From Clostridium sp. OM02-18AC (GTDB lineage: Bacteria > Bacillota > Clostridia > Lachnospirales > Lachnospiraceae), in assembly GCF_003481825.1 (NCBI RefSeq), contig NZ_QULW01000030.1:1-13146 (forward strand): DNA of 13,146 nt, in the 5' to 3' direction. The notes beneath the pieces are model-generated. The model searched no databases and was not told the origin of the DNA. It saw only the letters and a program-made list of their open reading frames with translations. Of this stretch, positions 1 through 5,075 are shown in pieces. Each line of letters starts with the position of its first letter. Position 1 is the first letter of the stretch. Both the position numbers and the translations under genes were made by a program.

Positions 1-80
1 ACTACGGAGCTATGCTTCGTAATCAGATGCTCGGTAATTCAATTGCCGATGTAGTTCACATATTTTTATGGAGGTTTCCC

Positions 81-527
81 ATGCTTCATCTACTGATACA
101 GACTATTTCGGCTGCGATCGCCACAGTCGGTTTTTCCCTGCTGTTTGGCGTCCCGGCGCGCTATTATCCCAGCTGTGCTTTGATCGGCGGAATCAGCTGG
201 CTGGCATATCTTGTGCTTGTTCCTTACAGTTCCGTCACCATTGCAACCTTCGCCGCTACCGTGATCGTCATTCTCATGTCACGCTGGTTTGCAGTACGGG
301 AACGGTGTCCGGTCACAATTTTTCTGATTTCCGGCATCATCCCACTGGTTCCGGGCGCCGGAATTTACCGCGCGGCTTATTATACCGTGACCGACCAGCT
401 TTATCTGGCGGTACAGACCGGTTTTGATGCTTTAAAAATGGCTGTTGCCATTGTCCTTGGAATTGTATTTGTCTTTGAAATCCCGCAGGCTGCATTTCAG
501 ATTGGAAATCATAAACGGCGCCGCTGA
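81..527 (+). CDS. Threonine/serine exporter family, small (ThrE_2/YjjB-like) membrane subunit
   Basis: A 148-residue, very hydrophobic protein with about five membrane segments (roughly residues 4-24, 31-50, 52-70, 78-98 and 117-135) and a short basic tail (KRRR). The motif GIIPLVPGAGIY at residues 85-96 is typical of the C-terminal half of ThrE-type amino-acid exporters (the YjjB/DUF3815 family), which work with a larger YjjP-like partner in the cytoplasmic membrane. The partner should lie just upstream, outside the window. I chose the ATG at 81 because GGAGG at 70-74 stands six bases before it. The frame stays open to the left edge (an ATG at 12 is possible), so a longer product or a fusion to the partner cannot be fully excluded. 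pyrC follows 47 bp downstream on the same strand and may be co-transcribed. Family call fairly sure; the substrate is inferred. Confidence 0.8.
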   Translation: MLHLLIQTISAAIATVGFSLLFGVPARYYPSCALIGGISWLAYLVLVPYSSVTIATFAATVIVILMSRWFAVRERCPVTIFLISGIIPLVPGAGIYRAAYYTVTDQLYLAVQTGFDALKMAVAIVLGIVFVFEIPQAAFQIGNHKRRR

Positions 528-574
528 CGCCGCCCTGATATGCCATGCGATAAAAATTAGTAGGAGGACTTATT

Positions 575-1849
575 ATGCTGTTACTTCACAACGGACGGGT
601 TATCGACCCGAAATCCGGACTTGACCAGGTTATGGATCTGGTGACCGACAACGGAAAAATTCTGGAACTTGGAACACACTTAACCGAAAAATACCCGGAT
701 GCAGAAACCATCGACGCTTCCGGTCTTGTCGTTGCTCCGGGTCTCATCGATGTACACGTACACTTCCGCGATCCAGGTCTCACTTATAAGGAAGATATTC
801 ATACCGGCGCAGCCGCTGCTGCGGCTGGCGGTTTTACCACGGTAGTCTGCATGGCCAACACCAAGCCGCCGGTTGATAACGTGGAAACACTGGAATATGT
901 CCTCGCCGAAGGCCAAAAAACTCCGATCAATGTCTTAAGCGCCGCCAATATCACCATCGGCATGAAAGGCGAAGTGCTCACGGACATGGAAGCATTAAAA
1001 GCCCATGGCGCAGCTGGTTTCACCGATGACGGCATCCCGTTAAAAGATACTGCCCTGGTAAAGAAAGCCATGGAAGAGGCAGTCCGTTTAAACGTGCCGT
1101 TAAGCTTCCATGAAGAAGATCCGGCCCTCATCACGAACAACGGCATCAACCGCGGCGCTGTTTCCGAGCATTTCGGTATCGGCGGTTCCCCGGCTGCAGC
1201 AGAGGATGTTCTGGTTGCACGCGACTGCATGCTGGCCCTGCACACCGGCGCGCTCATCGATATCCAGCACATCAGCTCCGGACATTCTGTCCGCATGGTA
1301 GAACTGGCAAAACAGCTGGGCGCCCATGTCATGGCAGAGGTAACCCCGCACCACTTCAGTCTGGATGAATCTGCTGTCTTAAAGCACGGCACGCTGGCAA
1401 AAATGAACCCGCCACTGCGCACGCTGGAAGATAAAGAAGAAATCCTGCGCGGCTTAAAGGAAGGTGTCATCGACATCATTGCCACCGACCATGCACCGCA
1501 CAGCACAGAAGAAAAGGCAAAGCCGCTGACCGAGGCACCGAGCGGCATCATCGGTCTGGAAACCGCGCTGGCACTGGGTATCACCAATCTGGTTCGGGAG
1601 AATGTCCTGACTCTGCCGCAGCTCATGGAAAAAATGAGCTTAAACCCGGCTATCCTTTATCATCTTGAAAAGAGCAAAGGGCATTTAAGCACCGGTGCAG
1701 ATGCAGATCTGATCGTCTTTGACCCGGAAGAAAAATGGACGGTAAAAGAGTTTAAATCCAAGGCTGCGAACTCTCCGTTCATCGGAGAAGAGCTTTACGG
1801 CAAGGTGAAATACACCATCTGTGGCGGAAAGATTGCGTACAGGGAGTAA
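575..1849 (+). CDS. pyrC: Dihydroorotase, class I
   Basis: A 424-residue amidohydrolase that interconverts carbamoyl-aspartate and dihydroorotate in de novo pyrimidine synthesis (cytosolic, zinc-dependent). The metal-site residues of bacterial class I dihydroorotases are all visible: His61 and His63 in DVHVHFRDPG, an aspartate at 151 (GFTDDG) where class II enzymes and hydantoinases have carboxylated lysine, His179 (SFHEED), His232 (QHISS) and Asp305 (ATDHAPH). NTKPPVDN near residue 95 and the C-terminal GADADLIVFDP segment are also typical. Length is normal. The start has a strong TAGGAGGA site eight bases upstream. It lies 47 bp after the exporter subunit, and no other pyr gene is in the window. 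Codon use is richer in G/C at third positions than in the right-hand operon. It is followed by a terminator at 1917-1951. Confidence 0.95.
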   Translation: MLLLHNGRVIDPKSGLDQVMDLVTDNGKILELGTHLTEKYPDAETIDASGLVVAPGLIDVHVHFRDPGLTYKEDIHTGAAAAAAGGFTTVVCMANTKPPVDNVETLEYVLAEGQKTPINVLSAANITIGMKGEVLTDMEALKAHGAAGFTDDGIPLKDTALVKKAMEEAVRLNVPLSFHEEDPALITNNGINRGAVSEHFGIGGSPAAAEDVLVARDCMLALHTGALIDIQHISSGHSVRMVELAKQLGAHVMAEVTPHHFSLDESAVLKHGTLAKMNPPLRTLEDKEEILRGLKEGVIDIIATDHAPHSTEEKAKPLTEAPSGIIGLETALALGITNLVRENVLTLPQLMEKMSLNPAILYHLEKSKGHLSTGADADLIVFDPEEKWTVKEFKSKAANSPFIGEELYGKVKYTICGGKIAYRE

Positions 1850-1916
1850 ACACATACCCAGCCAATCCAATCAGCGGATGCGCCACTGGCGCTTCTTCGA
1901 TATGCAGCACTACCAG

Positions 1917-1951
1917 AAAAAGGGACTGTGCCCACTGGCACCGCCCCTTTT
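1917..1951. terminator. Bidirectional terminator between pyrC and the convergent AAA-ATPase gene
   Basis: A hairpin with outer stem AAAAGGG/CCCTTTT, a 3x3 internal loop and inner stem GTGCC/GGCAC around a CACT loop. The flanks are A-rich on the left and T-rich on the right, so it can serve both pyrC (plus strand) and the gene ending at 1960 (minus strand). Position between two convergent stop codons supports the call. Confidence 0.65.
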
Positions 1952-1959
1952 CTCTGTTT

Positions 1960-3960
1960 TTACTGTTTTTCTCTGTTTTTTACTATTTCTGCCCTTTTGT
2001 TCTTTTCTTTCACCAGCACATCTTTCCCAGAAAACGCAAAGCCAACCTTATAAATGTGCTCTGCCGGAATTCCTGCTGCCAGCAGATCTTTTTCGTATGC
2101 CCGGTCCTCAATCTGTTTTAAAGCATTGTCTGCAGTCTCTTCCAGATTGTTCTCCAGCTTCTCATTCCGGACCTTAAACTCCAGAATAAACGCATCCCTT
2201 TCCGTCTGGCGCGGGTACATGACAATATCGTAGCGTCCCCGGCCGCTCTCCCGGTTGGATACGATGCGGTACTCTTCCCTCAGACACACGATCAGACCGA
2301 GCACCAGTCCATGATAGAAGTTCTCCGGTACTCGCTCCGCCGGTCCGCCTCCCGTATCAAAATAACGCATGGAGTCATAGGAAAGATCCAGAAGAATATC
2401 ATTCAGATCTTCTATTTTGTGATTTACAAGCGCCTGGGCAAATTCATTGCAGATGGACATGCCATTATGGAACATTCCCATGATCTCTGTCTGGAACATC
2501 CCCATGACTTCCTCATTGGTCACCGATACGTCGCACACTGTGATATCCCGGTCTTTTACCACATGGTCCGCCTTGATATATCCTACGGACAAAAGCAGCG
2601 ACCAGAGACTGTTCTCATCTCCATCCAGATACTGGAATGTGATATTCTCATTGATCCGCTTATGGACCGGCTCCCCACGCATCAGCTCCTCAATCTCATG
2701 CTTGCTCCGCAGCGGATGCCGCCGGATCATTTCACCGATCAGCTTGTTGCTGCTGGTATTGACCCAGTAAGACTGCAGCTGACGCTGCTGCATATAATTG
2801 CAGATGGACCATGGGTTGTAGATATCTTTCCGGTTTCCAATAATAAAACCATCGTACATGGCTTTCACATCCTGCATAGCATCGATGTTCTGGCATTTCA
2901 GCGCATCCATGACCTCCTGCTCGGTAAAGCCAAAACAGTCACTGTAATCATCGCTGGTAACCGTACAGGTTTTCAGATTATTCACATCGGAAAACAACGA
3001 GTTCCTGGATATTTTCGTGACACCGGTGATAATCGCGCGGTTTAAAAAAGGATTCTCTTTAAAGGTACAGTGGAACAGTTGACGGCAGGTCGCGATCATC
3101 TCGTCCCAGTAGCCATCTGTGTATGCCTCCAAAAGCGGCGTGTCGTATTCGTCCAGAAGAATGATCGGTTTTGTGTGATGATGACGGTACAACAAATCGC
3201 AAAGAACCTGGATGGAAATGCCTGCTTCTTCTGTATTTCCTGACTGGAAAGCAAGGCGCATGCGCCGATATTCTGCCTTATCTTCTGCACGCAGTTCCGT
3301 ACTCTCTTCCAGATACCGGTGTGCTTCATACATATTCCTCAGGTTCACTGCCATTCCCTGCATGGCCTGCTTGTAATTCATCCCCTTACAGCTTCCAAAG
3401 CTCACGGAAATGACCGGGATCTTTCCAAATAATGCCCGGCTCTTTTCATCCTTCCAGACACGAAGCTTTTTAAAATTTTCCGGCTGACCGGCAAATCTTG
3501 GATCAAAGAAGTGTTCCACCGTACTGAGAAGCATGGTCTTTCCGAATCTTCTGGGACGATTAATCAGAGTCAACGCGGTATTGCTTCTCAGCCATTCAGA
3601 AATGAAATGAGTCTTATCCACATAAAATTGTTTTCCGCAGGCGTAATCCCCAAAATTCTGAAACCCTATCCCCACACTTGCGTCCAGATACGGGTTACGG
3701 CTTAAGATTCCCTGAAGTTTCTGCATATATGCGATCAGGTGCTTTTTCTCCTCCTGCAGCTTCGTCCGCTCCGCAAACTCCAGAAGGACCTGCTCCCGCT
3801 CATCCAGCTTTACGTAAGTACTGGTCACTTTTCCATCCACACTTTTCTGAACGTAGGGCTGTTTCTTTCCGTTGATAGTCTTGTAAGTCAGGGTACCCTT
3901 TGGCAATTCTTTTAAACGTGCGTCAATGTCTTCGATTCTATCTTTTGGATTGATTGTCAT
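1960..3960 (-). CDS. AAA-ATPase-like protein with C-terminal PD-(D/E)XK nuclease-like domain
   Basis: A 666-residue protein of the 'AAA-ATPase-like' family (PF09820 type) followed by a PD-(D/E)XK nuclease-superfamily domain (PF08011/DUF1703 type). The Walker A region is RPRRFGKT (135-142), preceded by the typical FYVDKTHFI; Walker B is ILLDEYD (267-273); ITGVTKISRNSLFSDVNN near 311-328 and MYDGF near 368 are characteristic. The nuclease core shows Asp578 (RYDIV), Glu594-x-Lys596 (ILEFK) and a QI motif at 616-617. Residues 1-83 form an extra basic, partly coiled-coil module (LPKG, INGKK, YVK, then a charged helix), possibly DUF6788-like. The start has GGAGGTG about six bases upstream. The family is abundant in gut anaerobes and its cellular role is not established; defence or mobile-element control is only a guess. 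It lies between pyrC and the toxin array, alone on its strand. All catalytic residues look intact. Confidence 0.85.
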   Translation of the reverse strand: MTINPKDRIEDIDARLKELPKGTLTYKTINGKKQPYVQKSVDGKVTSTYVKLDEREQVLLEFAERTKLQEEKKHLIAYMQKLQGILSRNPYLDASVGIGFQNFGDYACGKQFYVDKTHFISEWLRSNTALTLINRPRRFGKTMLLSTVEHFFDPRFAGQPENFKKLRVWKDEKSRALFGKIPVISVSFGSCKGMNYKQAMQGMAVNLRNMYEAHRYLEESTELRAEDKAEYRRMRLAFQSGNTEEAGISIQVLCDLLYRHHHTKPIILLDEYDTPLLEAYTDGYWDEMIATCRQLFHCTFKENPFLNRAIITGVTKISRNSLFSDVNNLKTCTVTSDDYSDCFGFTEQEVMDALKCQNIDAMQDVKAMYDGFIIGNRKDIYNPWSICNYMQQRQLQSYWVNTSSNKLIGEMIRRHPLRSKHEIEELMRGEPVHKRINENITFQYLDGDENSLWSLLLSVGYIKADHVVKDRDITVCDVSVTNEEVMGMFQTEIMGMFHNGMSICNEFAQALVNHKIEDLNDILLDLSYDSMRYFDTGGGPAERVPENFYHGLVLGLIVCLREEYRIVSNRESGRGRYDIVMYPRQTERDAFILEFKVRNEKLENNLEETADNALKQIEDRAYEKDLLAAGIPAEHIYKVGFAFSGKDVLVKEKNKRAEIVKNREKQ

Positions 3961-4013
3961 AAAAACACCTCCTCGTCAAGCCGTATTTATACTGATCTAT
4001 TGTTGCAACCTAT

Positions 4014-4042
4014 TTGACAATCAGCACACGATGACTTATAAT
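4014..4042 (+). promoter_or_regulatory. Consensus sigma-A promoter of antitoxin RNA, copy 1
   Basis: TTGACA (4014-4019) and TATAAT (4037-4042) with exactly 17 bp between, a perfect vegetative promoter on the plus strand. There is no coding frame downstream before the terminator at 4100-4142, so it should drive a short RNA. It is divergent from the AAA-ATPase gene starting at 3960. Confidence 0.85.
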
Positions 4043-4048
4043 ACACTT

Positions 4049-4142
4049 AACAAGAGAGTCGAAAGCTAGATATATCTAGCCGCCGGCAGGATGATTCGCA
4101 AAAATAGCGCCTTATCTTACCAGGACGAGGGCGCTATTTTTT
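4049..4142 (+). ncRNA. Predicted antitoxin small RNA, copy 1
   Basis: A transcript of about 94 nt is predicted from the consensus promoter to the terminator. It contains GAGTCGAA (4056-4063), a perfect 16-base palindrome (4065-4080, stem GCTAGATA), the sequence GCCGGCAG and the terminator hairpin. It runs toward the minus-strand toxin gene and overlaps the toxin mRNA only through the terminator and the toxin stop codon. By analogy with par RNA II and RatA it would act by antisense pairing with the toxin mRNA. Its CCGGCAG is complementary to CTGCCGG in the toxin leader, giving a second possible contact. Exact ends are inferred. Confidence 0.7.
4100..4142. terminator. Shared bidirectional terminator, copy 1
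   Basis: Twelve-base complementary arms (AAAAATAGCGCC, 4100-4111; partner 4130-4141) enclose an 18-base loop with ACC at 4119-4121. The arms give a T-run on each strand, so it can end both the plus-strand small RNA and the minus-strand toxin mRNA. The toxin stop codon lies inside the stem. Confidence 0.85.
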
Positions 4143-4220
4143 GTGCGTAAAATATAAAACGAGTGTAATCACGGCACAAAGCATCATTACAAACTGAAAC
4201 AGATCAGAATATGTAACCAT
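4134..4220 (-). CDS. Holin-like type I toxin peptide, copy 1
   Basis: A 28-residue peptide starting MVTYSDLFQF, with one hydrophobic helix at about residues 7-24 and a basic end (HKK). The start MVTYSDLFQF and the plan resemble the short 'putative holin-like toxin' peptides of Firmicutes (TxpA/BsrG-like), which insert in the cytoplasmic membrane. An excellent AAGGAGG site (4229-4235) stands eight bases before the ATG. The TAG stop is inside the terminator stem. All three copies encode the same peptide. Toxicity is inferred from the family and from the facing small RNA; the peptide could have another membrane role. Confidence 0.8.
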   Translation of the reverse strand: MVTYSDLFQFVMMLCAVITLVLYFTHKK

Positions 4221-4290
4221 GGCACCAGCCTCCTTCCGCGCAAACGTCCGGCAGCTGACATATCGCCCCTTCGACTCCCTGGGTAAATGT

Positions 4291-4296
4291 ATGATA
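4291..4296 (-). promoter_or_regulatory. Probable -10 box of toxin mRNA, copy 1
   Basis: Minus-strand TATCAT lies about 70 bases upstream of the toxin ATG. The sequence from here into the leader aligns with the -10 and leader of the facing small RNA (TATAATACA versus TATCATACA, then GAGTCGAA in both). No good -35 hexamer is seen at 16-18 bp, so this promoter may be weak or use another element. Confidence 0.4.
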
Positions 4297-4328
4297 CGTT
4301 TATATAATTCCTAACCATTGCAATGTAT

Positions 4329-4357
4329 TTGACAAGATGTGGAAACTGATTTATAAT
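4329..4357 (+). promoter_or_regulatory. Consensus sigma-A promoter of antitoxin RNA, copy 2
   Basis: TTGACA (4329-4334), 17 bp, TATAAT (4352-4357) on the plus strand. The spacer differs from copy 1 and is the same as in copy 3. Confidence 0.85.
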
Positions 4358-4363
4358 CCGTTT

Positions 4364-4458
4364 AACAAGAGAGTCGAAAGCTAGATATACCTAGCTGCCG
4401 GCAGAATTTGTAGCTAAAAATAGCGCCTTATCTTGCGAGGACGAGGGCGCTATTTTTT
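4364..4458 (+). ncRNA. Predicted antitoxin small RNA, copy 2
   Basis: About 95 nt, from the promoter to the terminator at 4416-4458. It has the same plan as copy 1. The first hairpin has one T-to-C change, leaving a GCTAG/CTAGC stem, and the next segment reads CTGCCGGCAG, a 10-base palindrome. The stretch before the terminator (from about 4404) is unrelated to copies 1 and 3, and the terminator loop carries GCG at 4435-4437. Confidence 0.7.
4416..4458. terminator. Shared bidirectional terminator, copy 2
   Basis: The same 12-base arms as copy 1, with T-runs on both strands and a loop differing at GCG (4435-4437). It covers the stop codon of the minus-strand toxin copy 2. Confidence 0.85.
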
Positions 4459-4536
4459 GTGCGTAAAATATAAAACAAGTGTGATCACGGCACAAAGCAT
4501 CATTACAAACTGAAACAGATCAGAATATGTAACCAT
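4450..4536 (-). CDS. Holin-like type I toxin peptide, copy 2
   Basis: This encodes the same 28-residue peptide as copies 1 and 3, using ATC and CTT where copy 1 has ATT and CTC. The ATG at 4536 has the AAGGAGG site eight bases upstream. The reading frame is open further upstream to 4650, but that extension crosses the untranslated leader and lacks a ribosome site, so the short start is preferred. The leader carries one extra base (CTGGAC on the plus strand) relative to the others. Confidence 0.8.
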   Translation of the reverse strand: MVTYSDLFQFVMMLCAVITLVLYFTHKK

Positions 4537-4607
4537 GGCACCAGCCTCCTTCCGCGCAAACGTCCGGCAGCTGGACATATCGCCCCTTCGACTCCCTGGG
4601 TAAATGT

Positions 4608-4613
4608 ATGATA
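4608..4613 (-). promoter_or_regulatory. Probable -10 box of toxin mRNA, copy 2
   Basis: Minus-strand TATCAT at the same place as in copy 1. The upstream spacer holds the 15-bp duplication, so its -35 context differs from that of copy 1. No clear TTGACA-like hexamer is seen. Confidence 0.4.
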
Positions 4614-4619
4614 TGTTTA

Positions 4620-4647
4620 TATAATTCCTAACAATATAATTCCTAAC
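4620..4647. repeat. Short tandem duplication in the spacer between units 2 and 3
   Basis: TATAATTCCTAAC occurs at 4620-4632 and again at 4635-4647 (15-bp period). It is present once in the spacer between units 1 and 2. It looks like a slippage product within the intergenic spacer. Confidence 0.85.
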
Positions 4648-4660
4648 CATTGCAATGTAT

Positions 4661-4689
4661 TTGACAAGATGTGGAAACTGATTTATAAT
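4661..4689 (+). promoter_or_regulatory. Consensus sigma-A promoter of antitoxin RNA, copy 3
   Basis: TTGACA (4661-4666), 17 bp, TATAAT (4684-4689) on the plus strand. Confidence 0.85.
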
Positions 4690-4695
4690 ACGTTT

Positions 4696-4789
4696 AACGA
4701 GAGAGTCGAAAGCTAGATATATCTAGCCGCCGGCAGATTTAAGTACAAAAATAGCGCCTTATCTTAGCAGGACGAGGGCGCTATTTTTT
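4696..4789 (+). ncRNA. Predicted antitoxin small RNA, copy 3
   Basis: About 94 nt with the same elements: GAGTCGAA, a perfect GCTAGATA palindrome, GCCGCCGGCAG, and the terminator at 4747-4789 whose loop has AGC at 4766-4768. The linker before the terminator (about 4737-4746) is unlike those of the other two copies. Ends are inferred from the promoter and terminator. Confidence 0.7.
4747..4789. terminator. Shared bidirectional terminator, copy 3
   Basis: The same 12-base arms and two-sided T-runs as the other copies, with AGC in the loop at 4766-4768. It includes the stop codon of toxin copy 3. Confidence 0.85.
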
Positions 4790-4867
4790 GTGCGTAAAAT
4801 ATAAAACGAGTGTGATCACGGCACAAAGCATCATTACAAACTGAAACAGATCAGAATATGTAACCAT
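4781..4867 (-). CDS. Holin-like type I toxin peptide, copy 3
   Basis: The third copy of the identical 28-residue membrane peptide, with a mix of the synonymous codons of copies 1 and 2 (ATC with CTC). The AAGGAGG site stands eight bases upstream. The leader reads CCGCCGG where copies 1 and 2 read CTGCCGG. Unlike the others, its promoter region borders unique sequence rather than another repeat unit. Confidence 0.8.
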   Translation of the reverse strand: MVTYSDLFQFVMMLCAVITLVLYFTHKK

Positions 4868-4937
4868 GGCACCAGCCTCCTTCCGCGCAAACGTCCGGCG
4901 GCTGACATATCGCCCCTTCGACTCCCCTGGTAAATGT

Positions 4938-4965
4938 ATGATACGATCAAGATACTGCTTTGCAA
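4938..4965 (-). promoter_or_regulatory. Candidate promoter of toxin mRNA, copy 3
   Basis: Minus-strand TTGCAA (4960-4965), 16 bp, TATCAT (4938-4943). The -10 belongs to the repeat unit; the -35 lies in unique flanking DNA and is better than anything at this place in copies 1 and 2, so copy 3 may be transcribed differently. Confidence 0.45.
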
Positions 4966-4967
4966 AA

Positions 4968-5014
4968 AATGGTTATGAAAGGTTATATTTAGTTTATAAC
5001 CTTTCATAACCATT
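4968..5014. terminator. Perfect 20-bp inverted repeat, possible second terminator
   Basis: The arms 4968-4987 and 4995-5014 are exact complements around a 7-base loop. Read on the minus strand, the hairpin ends in a T-run (4964-4969), so it could act as a back-up terminator after the hydantoinase operon. It sits directly between the toxin array and the main operon terminator. An operator or remnant element is an alternative. Confidence 0.5.
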
Positions 5015-5018
5015 GTCA

Positions 5019-5055
5019 ACAAGAAAAAGCCGAACACATGTCGGCTTTTTCTTGT
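5019..5055 (-). terminator. Rho-independent terminator of the hydantoinase operon
   Basis: A perfect 15-bp stem (ACAAGAAAAAGCCGA, 5019-5033, with 5041-5055) around a 7-base loop, with the core GCCGA/TCGGC followed by TTTTTCTTGT. It lies 20 bp beyond the stop codon at 5076. The stem is symmetric and could also stop plus-strand transcription. Confidence 0.85.
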
Positions 5056-5075
5056 CCATATTCACATTTATAGCA

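Larger units (their letters stand above)
4011..4945. repeat. Three tandem copies of a ~315-332 bp toxin-antitoxin unit
   Basis: The units begin with TATTTGACAA at 4011, 4326 and 4658 (spacings 315 and 332 bp). The third ends near 4945 without the AT-rich spacer that follows the first two. Each unit holds in the same order a plus-strand promoter, a GCTAG...CTAGC hairpin, a bidirectional terminator, a minus-strand 28-codon gene, its AAGGAGG site and a minus-strand TATCAT box. Units 2 and 3 are most alike in the promoter; unit 1 has a different spacer between -35 and -10. Identity is very high from the terminator through the toxin leader. The longer second period comes from a 15-bp duplication at 4620-4647 and two single-base insertions. 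Confidence 0.95.

Noticed and set aside
1..80. 3' end of an upstream gene (expected large ThrE partner)
   Set aside because: None of the three plus-strand frames gives a recognisable tail. The third frame is simply open into the exporter gene, so no gene is called.
799..1626. 275-codon minus-strand open frame inside pyrC
   Set aside because: It is antisense to a gene with complete catalytic motifs, has low-complexity Ser/Ala/Arg composition and no ribosome site.
1880..1892. GCGCC-ACT-GGCGC hairpin after pyrC
   Set aside because: Only five base pairs with a three-base loop and a poor T-run; the hairpin at 1917-1951 is the better terminator.
2311..3045. 244-codon plus-strand open frame inside the AAA-ATPase gene
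   Set aside because: It mirrors conserved ATPase/nuclease coding sequence, starts without a ribosome site and shows no recognisable domain.
3986..3991. Minus-strand TATAAA as -10 box for the AAA-ATPase gene
   Set aside because: No acceptable -35 hexamer at 16-18 bp; too weak to list as a promoter.
4011..4945. CRISPR-like or satellite array
   Set aside because: The repeats are over 300 bp, have internal promoters, terminators and a conserved frame, and there are no short repeat/spacer units.
4834..5037. 67-codon minus-strand frame across toxin copy 3 and the inverted repeat
   Set aside because: It runs through the terminator hairpins, leader and toxin gene in the wrong frame. The short toxin frame with AAGGAGG explains the region better.
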